A DNA stretch of 37,025 bases from Crocosphaera chwakensis CCY0110 (GCF_000169335.1 NZ_AAXW01000048.1:1-37025), one strand, 5' to 3'; shown: positions 15,812-24,712, numbered from the stretch's first letter. Translations and numbers: made by a program. The notes: generated by a model not told the origin, from the sequence alone.

Positions 15812-16261
15812 ATGAAGTGGATTGTTTATGTTGCAATAACTATTATTGTTTATAGTATTATAATTATTAAATTAAAAGTAAAAACCGAAAGAGAAAGAGT
15901 AAAAGAAGCTTATATCTTTTGGAATACTTTAACTTTTTTTATTGTTTTTGAATTTATTTTTCTTGAATCTCTTTTTGATGGATTTTTATTACACATAATT
16001 GGTTTAGTATTATCACTTATTTATTCTATTTCTATTTATATCTATTTAAAATCTCTTAGAAAAGATATTGATACTATTTTTTATAAATTATTAGATCAAA
16101 GTCAGGGCAGAATTAGTGTTTTAACTTTTATGCAAGCTACAGAATTATCTCCTAATGAAGCTCAAGATTATTTAAATAAAAAAATGAAAGAATTAAAGGG
16201 GAATCGTCACAGTACCCGTGGTAATATTTATTATGAATTTAGTGCATGGCAAAACTATTAA
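15812..16261 (+). CDS. Small membrane protein with winged-helix-like C-terminus, linked to amt
   Basis: 149 aa; not recognised. Three hydrophobic segments (about 3-20, 37-53 and 60-80) precede a soluble C-terminal part (about 83-149). That part, with FYKLLDQSQGRISVLTFMQA then helices and RGNIYYEFSA, has the size and shape of a winged-helix/DprA-type small domain, but this is only a pattern impression. Its last codons overlap the earliest possible amt start (ATG 16246) by 16 bp, and the likelier amt start (16276) is 14 bp past its stop, so the two genes are almost certainly cotranscribed. Codon use is very AT-rich, like the amt gene that follows. Confidence 0.65.
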   Translation: MKWIVYVAITIIVYSIIIIKLKVKTERERVKEAYIFWNTLTFFIVFEFIFLESLFDGFLLHIIGLVLSLIYSISIYIYLKSLRKDIDTIFYKLLDQSQGRISVLTFMQATELSPNEAQDYLNKKMKELKGNRHSTRGNIYYEFSAWQNY

Positions 16262-16275
16262 GTAGCTGGACAAAA

Positions 16276-17787
16276 ATGAAAATCTTATTGAAATTTCGAT
16301 ATTTATTGTATATCCTTTTGTCTTTTATATTAACATTTATTATCTGGGAAGGACAAGTTTTTGCTCAGAGTGTTGAGGAAAATGGGTCAAATCTATATTT
16401 ATTATTACTCAACATCTGGATGTTAATCGCTGGATTCCTTGTCTTTTTTATGAATGCTGGTTTTGCAATGGTAGAGGCAGGATTTTGTAGAAGAAATAAT
16501 GCGATTAATGTATTGGCAAAAAATTTAATTGTTTTTTGTATCTCTGCTTTAGCGTACTGGATTTTGGGCTTTGGTTTGATGTTTGGTAATACAACAGTTA
16601 TAGGAAATAGCTTATCAGGACAAACGGGATTTTTCTTTGATATTTTTACTAATAATAATGGGTTTAGTGAATTACTAGAAGCATGGCCTGGACGCTCTCT
16701 TTCCACATTATTTTTCTTTCAGTTAACTTTTGCTGGAACAGCAGCGACTATTGTGTCAGGCGCAGTGGCAGAACGAATTAGATTGTGGGCTTTTTTGCTC
16801 TTTAGTTTTTGTTTAGTTGGCATTATTTATCCCATTGTAGGACATTGGATTTGGTCAAGCCAAGGATGGCTCTATAATTTATTGAAATTTCGTGATTTTG
16901 CTGGTTCAACGGTTGTTCATTCGGTGGGTGGAATGGCGGGATTAGTGGGAGCTTGGCTACTGAATCCGAGACACGGACGTTTTGGGTATAATAGTAGAAA
17001 TGAGACTTTTCACGACGAAGAACTCCAAGATTTTACCCCTCATAATTTAGGATTTGCGACGTTAGGATGTCTTGTTCTTTGGTTAGGATGGTTTGGTTTT
17101 AATGGTGGCTCTGTATTATTCTTAATTAGTATTCCTTCTGTTATTGTAACGACCATGATTGCTGCTGCATCAGGTGGTTTTTTTGCCTTAATTTTAAGTC
17201 CTTCAATTGGTAATAAAGCGAGTTTAGGGTCAATTATTAATGGAATTTTAGGGGGATTAGTAGGAATTACTGCTTCATCAGCGTATGTTGATATCAAGTC
17301 GGCTATTATCATTGGTGGAGTGAGTGGACTTGTTGTATTGTTGAGTGAAGCATTGTTAAAAAAACTGAAAATTGATGATCCTGTAGGAGCAATTCCCGTT
17401 CATCTTTTTTGTGGTTTTTGGGGAACAATAGCGGTAGGTTTATTTAGTAACAAAAATTCCGAAGAATTTATTAGTGGATTAACGCAAGATAATCTAATCT
17501 CTCAAACAGTGTTTCAATTGCTCGGTTGGGGTATAGTAATGTTTTTCACTGGAATTTTGAGCTTATTTTTTTGGTTAGTTATTGGTAATATTCTACACTT
17601 TTGGCAACAATTTACTTTCCGCAATAAAAATAAGAAACAGCAATCCCAGTCTTACCCTTCTCTCAATAAACAAGAACCAAATTTGATAGTTTGGTGTCAG
17701 CAATTTTGGCTAATAGGCAAGAAAGGAATTAGAGTTAGATTATCCGACGAATTAGAAGGAAGCGATGGAGTTTTTGACAAATTGTAA
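16276..17787 (+). CDS. amt: Ammonium transporter (Amt family)
   Basis: 503 aa from ATG 16276; an upstream ATG at 16246 would add ten residues. The 16276 start gives a normal signal peptide (basic start, hydrophobic core, cleavage after VFA). Residue numbers below count from 16246. The pore residues are present: Asp217 (RDFAGSTVVH), the twin histidines His225 and His386 (PVHLFCGFWG), and the Phe/Trp-rich gates. Eleven membrane segments are expected. Amt moves ammonium into the cell under nitrogen limitation. The C-terminus is odd: about 45 extra residues follow the last helix, then GIRVRLSDELEGSD, which matches the start of the usual cytoplasmic tail, but the protein ends in GVFDKL without the usual EHG segment. 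No GTA-N8-TAC NtcA site was found just upstream. Confidence 0.93.
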   Translation: MKILLKFRYLLYILLSFILTFIIWEGQVFAQSVEENGSNLYLLLLNIWMLIAGFLVFFMNAGFAMVEAGFCRRNNAINVLAKNLIVFCISALAYWILGFGLMFGNTTVIGNSLSGQTGFFFDIFTNNNGFSELLEAWPGRSLSTLFFFQLTFAGTAATIVSGAVAERIRLWAFLLFSFCLVGIIYPIVGHWIWSSQGWLYNLLKFRDFAGSTVVHSVGGMAGLVGAWLLNPRHGRFGYNSRNETFHDEELQDFTPHNLGFATLGCLVLWLGWFGFNGGSVLFLISIPSVIVTTMIAAASGGFFALILSPSIGNKASLGSIINGILGGLVGITASSAYVDIKSAIIIGGVSGLVVLLSEALLKKLKIDDPVGAIPVHLFCGFWGTIAVGLFSNKNSEEFISGLTQDNLISQTVFQLLGWGIVMFFTGILSLFFWLVIGNILHFWQQFTFRNKNKKQQSQSYPSLNKQEPNLIVWCQQFWLIGKKGIRVRLSDELEGSDGVFDKL

Positions 17788-17797
17788 CCGTTGAAAT

Positions 17798-20155
17798 TTA
17801 TTCATTTTTTGACTCTCTTAAGTATTGCTCTAAATCTGTTCCTCCAGTAGCTGGACAATTATTGATTTGACTAAAAGACTCAATAACATCATCTCTCCAG
17901 TAACTGTTATCAAACCACTCTTCTAACTTGTCTCTAGCATATTCTATGTCGTTAGGAATTTCTTTGATTTGGCAAAGATAAATTACTCCGTCTTTAACTC
18001 TATTATCTGCTCCTTCTTTTAATGCTTTATTATAAAATTCTCGATTTAATCTTACTTGTTGATTTAATTTTTCTTGTTGTAGTTGTGCTATTTTTTCTTG
18101 ACATTTCGATGGAAAAGTATTACCTAATTGCTCTTCTAAATCTTTGAGGCTTTTAAGTTGAGAGTCTAAAGGCGTACCATCAATGGGTTCAACACAAATT
18201 TCTGGTATATTTTCAGGTACTGGTATATTTTCAGGTAAAGGAGAATCTGAATTTTTTATTTTTGACCCAATAAAAAATATCGTAACTAGCACAAAAACTA
18301 TAACCATTATAAGAGAACTCTTTACAGTAACAGGTTCAGGATTAGAGTCGATATTCGTTAATTCTTCTAATTGCTGATTAACCCATTGAATATTAAATAC
18401 TGCTTTATAAATTGGATTAGCCACTTCTAGATAATCGTCTTTTTTGATGACTAACTGAGATTGAAATAGAGCAATCTTTTCAGGAGTATTATCAGTTAAT
18501 ACCCTAGTCTGTAAAACGTCCTTATAAATCTTCAATCTCTCTTTTATATTGCCATCCGTTTCTAAAATAGTCTCTTTGATTTCTGTTAAATGCTCAGAAG
18601 CTTGATTACTTTGCCAATTTTCAATAATATTTTTTTGGATTATTTGTTCAACAAATCCTTTTTCTTTACTTTTTTCTAAAGTATATTTATTCTTAACAAC
18701 TAAATTAGAAATAATTCTGGTTAATTCGGGTTGATTTCCTGTCCAGTTTAAAATTTCAGTGATTAAAAGTTGTTGTTGATCTTTTTCAAACGCTGAGCTT
18801 AAAATTTTTTCACTCTGTCGAGATGCTTCTTGTTGACGTACAATGTTTTGTTGTTTTTCTTGTTCAAGTTGACTTAATCTTAAAAACTCCTTTTCTTGTT
18901 CTTTGAGGGTTTTATCTTTACCCCATTTTATTGCTTCGTGTAACTGCTCACCCGATAGAAGATGTTCTGATTGTCTTCCTGATTGTAACCAACTTTCAGA
19001 TTGTTCAATGTAGGGAGGGATTTCATGAATTTCATTAAGTTCATTTTCTGTCCATTGTTCATCAAAAATATTTCGGTAAATTTTATTATAGACTTTTAAT
19101 TTTCCCTCAGTTTGAACAACTAATCCAGTTAAACGCAGTTTTATTTGTTCTGGACTACCATTATATTCAACATCACCGTTTGCCAAAATCTCTTGATAGA
19201 GTTCTAATAATCGTCTCTTTGTTGTGGGAGAATTATTTAAAAGACGATCTCTAATCGTTCTTAGATGTTGTGGACTATCGTTAGATTCCCAATTATTGAC
19301 AATTTGCGATTTTATAAAATTATCTATATTAATTGTATTATCTATATTAACGGTATTGTTGACTAATTGGCTGCTAAAATAAGTGCGAGAATCACAAATT
19401 AATTGACAAATTTTCTGAGTTAAAAAAGGTTGTCCTCCTGTCCACTCTAGAATATGATCCAATATCCTTTCTGTATCTTCAACCTTATCCTTTAATCCTT
19501 GTACAAGTTGCCGAACTTCTCCCTTATTAAATCCCTCTAAAGCAATATCTTTACCTATATCAAAAGGACTTCGAGCATTATTCGGAATAAAATCAGCAGT
19601 GGTTGCTACCCCCAATATACAGAAGGTTAAACGCTGATAAATAGGTTTAATATATCGCTTTTCATAACAGCTACGAATAAAACTAAAAAAGGGATCTGAA
19701 GAAAAATTTAGACTAATTACACTATCAATTTCATCAAAACAAATAACAATAGACTGTTTAACTTCTTTTAATAGGATCTTTTCAATAAATTGAGTTAAAC
19801 TGTAAAGAGGAGATGTATCTAAACTTTTATCCCACAAAATTTGAGCTTCTGCTTTAGCATCAGTAGATAAATCGAAAGCTTTAACTAACTCATTAAATAT
19901 AATTGTGTACCAATTATCTTCAGATAGATCATTTCCTAAACCATTGAAGGAGATTGTTGCACATTGAATACCTTCTTCTTTGAGTTTATTTTGTGTGTGT
20001 ACCCATAGGCTAGATTTACCCATTTGACGAGAATTTAAAACATAACAAAGTTGTCCATTTTTCAAGGTACTATAAAGTGTATTATCAGCCTCTCGTTTAA
20101 TATAGCTTGGTGAGTCTAGGGGGACGCTACCACCAACGTGATAAAAGTCATTCAT
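17798..20155 (-). CDS. AAA-like (STAND-type) ATPase with duplicated C-terminal module and membrane anchor
   Basis: 785 aa. N-terminal AAA-like ATPase domain of the cyanobacterial AAA_14516 type: a degenerate P-loop NSRQMGKSSL (41-50), Walker B IVICFDEID (136-144) and a sensor-like GVATTADFIPN (182-192). A lid/winged-helix module follows at about 232-370 (ILEWTGGQPFLTQKI ... NWES ... HLRTIRDRLL ... YNKIYRNIFDEQW). After a charged coiled-coil linker (about 395-455) the same module recurs at about 466-591 (ILNWTGNQPELTRII ... NWQS ... HLTEIKETIL ... ANPIYKAVFNIQW). A single membrane helix lies at 614-629, then a proline-rich repeat and a helical C-terminal domain. In related proteins the ATPase is joined to WD40 or other effector repeats; here the C-terminal domain is unrecognised. 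Convergent with amt, 10 bp apart. Confidence 0.85.
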   Translation of the reverse strand: MNDFYHVGGSVPLDSPSYIKREADNTLYSTLKNGQLCYVLNSRQMGKSSLWVHTQNKLKEEGIQCATISFNGLGNDLSEDNWYTIIFNELVKAFDLSTDAKAEAQILWDKSLDTSPLYSLTQFIEKILLKEVKQSIVICFDEIDSVISLNFSSDPFFSFIRSCYEKRYIKPIYQRLTFCILGVATTADFIPNNARSPFDIGKDIALEGFNKGEVRQLVQGLKDKVEDTERILDHILEWTGGQPFLTQKICQLICDSRTYFSSQLVNNTVNIDNTINIDNFIKSQIVNNWESNDSPQHLRTIRDRLLNNSPTTKRRLLELYQEILANGDVEYNGSPEQIKLRLTGLVVQTEGKLKVYNKIYRNIFDEQWTENELNEIHEIPPYIEQSESWLQSGRQSEHLLSGEQLHEAIKWGKDKTLKEQEKEFLRLSQLEQEKQQNIVRQQEASRQSEKILSSAFEKDQQQLLITEILNWTGNQPELTRIISNLVVKNKYTLEKSKEKGFVEQIIQKNIIENWQSNQASEHLTEIKETILETDGNIKERLKIYKDVLQTRVLTDNTPEKIALFQSQLVIKKDDYLEVANPIYKAVFNIQWVNQQLEELTNIDSNPEPVTVKSSLIMVIVFVLVTIFFIGSKIKNSDSPLPENIPVPENIPEICVEPIDGTPLDSQLKSLKDLEEQLGNTFPSKCQEKIAQLQQEKLNQQVRLNREFYNKALKEGADNRVKDGVIYLCQIKEIPNDIEYARDKLEEWFDNSYWRDDVIESFSQINNCPATGGTDLEQYLRESKNE
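18202..18237. repeat. 18-bp exact tandem repeat (two units) in the AAA-like gene
   Basis: CTGGTATATTTTCAGGTA occurs twice in direct tandem. On the minus strand it encodes the duplicated proline-rich phrase PENIPV/PENIPE after the membrane helix. Being a multiple of three, it keeps the frame. It is probably replication slippage. Confidence 0.9.
19320..19350. repeat. 18-bp-spaced tandem repeat in the AAA-like gene
   Basis: TTATCTATATTAA occurs at 19320-19332 and 19338-19350, an 18-bp period. It encodes the repeated NIDNT/NIDNF phrase in the lid module at about residues 270-280, absent from the second module copy. Confidence 0.85.
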
Positions 20156-20191
20156 AATCTACTTAAAGAAAGTCATGGGAATTATTAATCA

Positions 20192-21424
20192 TTAAAAGTT
20201 AATCCTTCCTAGAAATTGAGCAATCTTTTCTACGGCAAGTTCTAAAATATTAGGATCATGAACTAAAGCAAACCTGACATACCCTTCTCCTTGTTTTCCA
20301 AACCCGGCACCTGGAGATACAGCGACACCGGTTGCTGCTACTAACTCAGTACAAAATTCAACAGATTTATTTTCCCAAGGTTGGGGTAATTTTGCCCAAA
20401 CATACATCGTTGCTTGAGGGGATGCAACCTGCCAACCGATGTTATTGAGGGCGTTAATAAAAGCATCTCGTCTGCTTTGAAAGCGCGTCACTGTCTTTTT
20501 AACTGTTGTTTGATCTCCGGTTAAAGCTGCGATCGCTCCGTTTAAAATGCCCCGATATTGATTAAAATCCACCACTGCTTTGACTCGTCTTAAGGCTTGA
20601 ACAATCTCTGCGTTACCGATGGCATAACCAATGCGAAAGCCACCCATATTATAGGACTTAGAAAGGGTAAAAAACTCAATGGACAAAGATTTTGTCGGAT
20701 CAGCCTGCAAAATTGAAGGGGGTTGAGCCATTCCCTCGAAAATAATATCGACATAGGGAAAATCATGAACTAAGACTAGCCCATGCTCTTGACAAAAAGC
20801 CACCGCTTCCTGGAAAAAAGCTAAAGAGGCTGTTGCACTGGTGGGGTTATGGGGGTAACTCAACACTATCATTTTAGCTTGCTCTAACACTTGGGAAGGA
20901 ACATCTGCAAACACTGGCAAAAAGTCATTTTTTGCCAACAACGGCATAGGATAAATTTGACCCCCAGCCAAATAGACACCTCCTGCATGGGAAGGATAGC
21001 CAGGATCGAGGAGTAGGGCAAAATCTCCTGGATCGAGCAAAGCGAGGGGTAAATGTGCGGTTCCTTCCTGGGAACCAATGAGGGTTAAAACTTCAGTATG
21101 AGGATTAACTTCAACCCCAAAGCGTTGATGATACCATTGGGCGACGGTTTCCCGAAATTCCAAAGTTCCGTAGTGGAGGAGATAGCCATGAGTGGTGTGA
21201 TCTTCGAGAGAAGAGGCGATCGCGTTTAGAGCCTCTGGATCAGCCGCTAAATCTGATGATCCCAAGGATAAATCAATAATGGTTTTGCCGTTGCTGATGG
21301 CTTGTGATTTCGCCTTATCCATATCAGCAAAGACATTTTTTTCTAAAGCTTGAAGGCGGTTAGCGAAGTGCATGGTTTTGCTTGTTTCAGTGAAAAGGGA
21401 GATGAGAGGATCACAAAAAGTCAT
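20192..21424 (-). CDS. Class I/II PLP aminotransferase (LL-diaminopimelate/aspartate type)
   Basis: 410 aa, fold-type I aminotransferase. PLP-binding residues are visible: Lys256 in TLSKSYNMGGFRIGY, Asn193 in SYPHNPTSA, Asp221 and Tyr224 in HDFPYVDI, and the Gly-Ser-Gln-Glu-Gly phosphate loop (117-121). The overall pattern fits the cyanobacterial group annotated as LL-diaminopimelate aminotransferase or succinyldiaminopimelate transaminase, which would place it in lysine/peptidoglycan precursor synthesis; substrate cannot be proven here. The start at 21424 is supported by GGTGAGGA 4 nt upstream on the minus strand, although a start at Met18 would better match typical family N-termini. The gene follows thioredoxin by 23 bp and is probably in its operon. 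Confidence 0.87.
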   Translation of the reverse strand: MTFCDPLISLFTETSKTMHFANRLQALEKNVFADMDKAKSQAISNGKTIIDLSLGSSDLAADPEALNAIASSLEDHTTHGYLLHYGTLEFRETVAQWYHQRFGVEVNPHTEVLTLIGSQEGTAHLPLALLDPGDFALLLDPGYPSHAGGVYLAGGQIYPMPLLAKNDFLPVFADVPSQVLEQAKMIVLSYPHNPTSATASLAFFQEAVAFCQEHGLVLVHDFPYVDIIFEGMAQPPSILQADPTKSLSIEFFTLSKSYNMGGFRIGYAIGNAEIVQALRRVKAVVDFNQYRGILNGAIAALTGDQTTVKKTVTRFQSRRDAFINALNNIGWQVASPQATMYVWAKLPQPWENKSVEFCTELVAATGVAVSPGAGFGKQGEGYVRFALVHDPNILELAVEKIAQFLGRINF

Positions 21425-21447
21425 AAAATCCTCACCACCTCACTGTT

Positions 21448-21774
21448 TTAGTTAAGATGTTTTTTGAGCATCTCTTCTAGTTGTTGTCTGCCGATCGCCC
21501 CTTCATGTTCGGCCAAAAGCTGTTTATCTTTAAACAGTCGTAAAGCAGGAACCCCTTCTACTTTACATTTCGCCCGTGCATCGGGGTTAGGATCGACCTC
21601 TAATTTGACCACTTTGAGACTATCGCCGTAGCTATCAGCAATTTTGTTAATGGAAGGAGACACCAACCGACACGGACCACACCAAGAAGCCCAGAAATAG
21701 ACTAATACAGGGGTGTCAGCCTCAAACACTTCTGTATCAAATTGAGGATCTGTAATTTCGAGAACACTACTCAT
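21448..21774 (-). CDS. Thioredoxin
   Basis: 108 aa, a complete thioredoxin. The redox-active site is W31-C32-G-P-C35 and the cis-proline is in EGVPALRLF. The YFWASWCGPCRLVSP context and Asn-Pro-Asp-Ala segment are nearer to the m/x-type thioredoxins of cyanobacteria than to classic TrxA, but I would not assign a subtype. It reduces disulfides in the cytoplasm, with electrons from ferredoxin- or NADPH-thioredoxin reductase. It is 23 bp upstream of the aminotransferase gene and 116 bp downstream of vipp1 on the same strand. Confidence 0.95.
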   Translation of the reverse strand: MSSVLEITDPQFDTEVFEADTPVLVYFWASWCGPCRLVSPSINKIADSYGDSLKVVKLEVDPNPDARAKCKVEGVPALRLFKDKQLLAEHEGAIGRQQLEEMLKKHLN

Positions 21775-21883
21775 AGTTTAGTTATCAGTGATCAATGATT
21801 CCGTTACCAGTTAATAGCTTACAAGTTCGGCCAATTTCTTCAACTGGGTTTTCTTGACTTTTACGGCAATAATCTAAAATACC

Positions 21884-21902
21884 GATAATCTTAAAGATTA
21901 TC
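21884..21902 (-). terminator. Hairpin spanning the vipp1 stop codon
   Basis: GATAATCT-TAA-AGATTATC is a perfect 8-bp stem with a 3-nt loop that contains part of the vipp1 stop codon. It is AT-rich and lacks a strong T-run, so it may be only a stability or attenuation element between vipp1 and the thioredoxin gene. Confidence 0.35.
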
Positions 21903-22664
21903 CAGTTGACGACGTAAGTCGTCTAACTCTGCATCAACTACTTCATCTTTAGAAGATACTTTATCCTTAGTTTCGCCTTCTGGTAAAGCCGCTTGGGGTT
22001 CAGCTGATCCAGTCATTTGGGCTTTAAGCATGGCCAGTTCATCTTCCACACCGCTACCAGCTTCAAGTTCAGCAAATTGATTTTCTAAACTCGATCCCCC
22101 TAACTCTCCCACGGCTTGGGAACGAGCTTCCATGTCTAAAACTTTGTTTTCCATGCGTTCAAAGGCGGCCATAGAACCACTGGTGTTTAGACCATTCATG
22201 GTTGATTGTAATGCTTCGTTAGCTTTGGCTGCTTTCGACCTAGCAATAAGCATATTTTTCTTGGTCTTGGCTTCAGAAATTTTGCTTTCTAAGGCCGTCA
22301 GGTTACGGCGCATGGTTTCAATTTGCCCACTTTGTTGCTCTAATTGTTCTTTAAGGGTTGTGGCCGTTTCTGTATAAGATTTTTTACGAACTAATGCTTC
22401 TCTGGCGAGGCTTTCTTCCCCTTTAGAAAGGGCTAATTTTGCCCGTTGTTCCCATGTATTAGCATCTTTAAGGGCTTGTTTATACTGTGCTTCTGTTCGT
22501 TTTTGGGAAGCAAGGGTTTGGCCGAAAGCTTGCTTTAACTGGATCAAGTCTTCCCCCATATCCATGATGGTTTGTTCTAAGACTTTTTCTGGATCTTCTG
22601 CTTTGCTAACGAGATCGTTGAGGTTTGCTCTAACCACTCGGCCTAGGCGATCAAATAATCCCAT
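21891..22664 (-). CDS. vipp1: Vipp1 / IM30, thylakoid membrane-shaping ESCRT-III-like protein
   Basis: 257 aa. It begins MGLFDRLGRVVRANLNDLVS, the amphipathic membrane-binding helix, followed by the long coiled-coil PspA core. Unlike PspA it has a linker and a C-terminal helix (VVDAELDDLRRQLDNL, about 242-257), which is diagnostic of Vipp1. The protein forms large rings and rods that remodel and protect thylakoid and plasma membranes and is needed for thylakoid biogenesis. The start ATG 22664 is unambiguous. A palindrome covers the stop codon. The thioredoxin and aminotransferase genes follow on the same strand but the 116-bp gap suggests separate or partly terminated transcripts. Confidence 0.96.
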   Translation of the reverse strand: MGLFDRLGRVVRANLNDLVSKAEDPEKVLEQTIMDMGEDLIQLKQAFGQTLASQKRTEAQYKQALKDANTWEQRAKLALSKGEESLAREALVRKKSYTETATTLKEQLEQQSGQIETMRRNLTALESKISEAKTKKNMLIARSKAAKANEALQSTMNGLNTSGSMAAFERMENKVLDMEARSQAVGELGGSSLENQFAELEAGSGVEDELAMLKAQMTGSAEPQAALPEGETKDKVSSKDEVVDAELDDLRRQLDNL

Positions 22665-22821
22665 AATACTGTTTATCCTCTTGGTCTGTACAAGGTTGTG
22701 TTTAAGGTGTCAAGTTAAAATAACGTTGTTATGCTCTTTATGTGAGACATTCCTGTATTCTAGTTTATCAAAGAGAAGACAAGAGTTCGGAGTTAGGGGT
22801 TCACAATTATAAATTTTTCAC

Positions 22822-24045
22822 CTAAACTAATTTGATAAACTTCTTTTTTCCTACTTGTAAAACTTTACCTGACAGTTGTTCTAAGTTATCAAAGGTGATA
22901 TTAACATCGCTAATTTTTTCCCCGTCTAAACGCACTGCGCCTCCTTGTATTTGCCGTCTTCCTTCCCCACTACTTCCACAGAGTCCACTAGCATTTAATA
23001 TATAGAATAATTTTGCTGGAAATTCTACATTAGATAAGTCATATTCGGGAACAGCATCTGTTGCACCTGTCCCTTTATTTTTGACTAAATCTTCTGCTGT
23101 TTTTTGGGCAGTTATGGCTGCTTTTTGGCTATGGAATTGTGTAACAATTTCTAAGGCTAATAATTTTTGACAGTCCCTAGGATTTTCGGGTAATTGATCT
23201 AAAGGTAAATTAGTCAATAGTTCAAAATAGTCTTTGATGATAGCATCGGGGGTTTTTTCTAATTTAGAATACATGGATAATTCATCTTCTTTTAATCCCA
23301 CATAATTATTGAGAGATTTTGACATTTTTTGACTGCCATCTGTCCCAAGTAAAATGGGTAATAATAATCCGAATTGAGGCTTTTTCCCAAAGTGTCTTTG
23401 TAAGTCTCTTCCCACGGCAATATTAAACTTTTGATCCGTTCCTCCTAATTCTACATCGGCATCGATCATGACTGAATCGTATCCCTGCATTAATGGGTAA
23501 AGAAATTCATGGAGAAAAATAGGATTTTCTTGTTTATAACGTTCAGCAAATCCTTCTTTTGCTAACATTTGTCCGACGGTCATTGTGGCTAAAAGTTCTT
23601 GGATTTTAGCTAAATTTAGCTCTTTTAACCATTCAGAATTATAGCGAATTTCTAATCTTCCTGGCGTGTCAAAATCGAGGATAGGACGAAGTTGTTCTAA
23701 ATAATTTTCGGCATTACTTTTTACCTGTTCAGATGTTAGTTGTTTACGAACTTCTGATTTACCGGTAGGATCTCCAATTTGCGCCGTAAAATCTCCAATA
23801 ATTACGACTGCAGTATGACCTGCATCTTGAAAAGCTCGTAACTTACGAAATGGGATACTATGGCCTAGATGAATATCGGTTCCAGTGGGATCAATGCCTA
23901 ATTTAACCCTCAGAGGACGATCGGATTTTTCTATCAATTTTTCTAAGTTTTCTTCAGGGTTATTAGAATCAGGTTGACTGGGAAAAATTTCGCTAGTTCC
24001 TCGATATAACCAATTCAAAGAGTCAGGAGTAATTACTGAGGACAT
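22822..24045 (-). CDS. tyrS: Tyrosine--tRNA ligase
   Basis: 407 aa, class I aminoacyl-tRNA synthetase. The HIGH motif is H59-LG-H62 and the KMSKS motif is at 240-244; the tyrosine pocket region YDSVMIDADVELGGTDQKFN lies between them. A C-terminal S4-like RNA-binding domain (about 345-405) contains GEGRRQIQGGAVRLDGEKIS. The length and the HLGH variant fit the TyrZ-like subgroup. It charges tRNA-Tyr in the cytoplasm. The start ATG at 24045 is preceded on the minus strand by AT-rich DNA without a strong Shine-Dalgarno. It has no obvious operon partner; vipp1 follows after 157 bp. Confidence 0.97.
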   Translation of the reverse strand: MSSVITPDSLNWLYRGTSEIFPSQPDSNNPEENLEKLIEKSDRPLRVKLGIDPTGTDIHLGHSIPFRKLRAFQDAGHTAVVIIGDFTAQIGDPTGKSEVRKQLTSEQVKSNAENYLEQLRPILDFDTPGRLEIRYNSEWLKELNLAKIQELLATMTVGQMLAKEGFAERYKQENPIFLHEFLYPLMQGYDSVMIDADVELGGTDQKFNIAVGRDLQRHFGKKPQFGLLLPILLGTDGSQKMSKSLNNYVGLKEDELSMYSKLEKTPDAIIKDYFELLTNLPLDQLPENPRDCQKLLALEIVTQFHSQKAAITAQKTAEDLVKNKGTGATDAVPEYDLSNVEFPAKLFYILNASGLCGSSGEGRRQIQGGAVRLDGEKISDVNITFDNLEQLSGKVLQVGKKKFIKLV

Positions 24046-24266
24046 GAGAAGCTAATAATAATTGATTGCTTAATAATACATTCTTCATTTTAACAGATTT
24101 TAACCTCTACTTATGAAATTTTATTCAAGTTTCTAAGTAGTAGCTCTTAGAACATTATCTAATCTCGCTAAGTCAAAAATCTAAAAAAATATATAATTTC
24201 TCCCATTCCTTTTTATTTCTGTTAAGATAAAATATTAAGCAAAGGTTTTTCGTTATTTAAAAAATT

Positions 24267-24461
24267 ATGACAACAGAAAGAGAATATCAAGAAGGTCAAC
24301 GAAGAATTAAAAAACAGAGAAAACAAACGAAAAAAAATAATAATCCCTTCCTATGGATTTTTATGGGACTCTGTGTTTTTATTGGCTTAATTATGGTTCA
24401 AATTAATCAAAATCGTTCTCCTCAAACAGTCCCTTCCAATACTAATCAAATTAGTCAATAA
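24267..24461 (+). CDS. Small single-pass membrane protein (64 aa), hypothetical
   Basis: Unrecognised. A strongly basic N-terminal half (QRRIKKQRKQTKKNNN) precedes one hydrophobic helix (PFLWIFMGLCVFIGLIMVQI, about 28-47) and a short Ser/Asn/Gln-rich tail, so the positive side should stay in the cytoplasm. The ATG at 24267 lacks a strong ribosome binding site. The well-formed topology supports a real gene, but small size keeps confidence moderate. It is followed by 251 bp without a gene before the ferritin-like gene. Confidence 0.55.
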   Translation: MTTEREYQEGQRRIKKQRKQTKKNNNPFLWIFMGLCVFIGLIMVQINQNRSPQTVPSNTNQISQ

Positions 24462-24607
24462 AATAGATCAAAGTAAATATATTATTGATTACTTTGTACT
24501 TAAAATAAAAGGGTTTATTCTTAATTTAATAATTATTAATCGATCAATATTATCATAAGACAAAAAACTTAAGCTTTATTTTACAAGAGAAGAAGGAAAG
24601 ATAGGAT

Positions 24608-24649
24608 ACTCTAAAGGTAGAGTCTCTGGACAAACAATTGATATTGTCC
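24608..24649 (+). promoter_or_regulatory. Two adjacent inverted repeats upstream of the ferritin-like gene
   Basis: ACTCT-(6 nt)-AGAGT (24608-24623) and GGACAA-(10 nt)-TTGTCC (24628-24649) follow each other about 65-105 bp before the ATG. They could be operator or leader hairpins controlling the iron genes. No consensus Fur box was recognised. The rest of the 24462-24712 gap is AT-rich and featureless. Confidence 0.3.
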
Positions 24650-24712
24650 TCAAAAAACAGACTTAAAAATGTTGTCCTTGCAAGATGAATTCTTCTCCTC
24701 AACAGGTAAAAT

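Noticed and set aside
15753..16275. NtcA box upstream of the amt region
   Set aside because: No GTA-N8-TAC was found; GTA-N8-TAT at about 16219 lies in coding sequence too near the start.
22132..22377. Plus-strand open frame opposite vipp1
   Set aside because: Shadow of the vipp1 coiled-coil coding region.
24462..24712. Fur box before the ferritin-like gene
   Set aside because: AT-rich stretches resemble parts of the consensus but no convincing 19-bp match is present.
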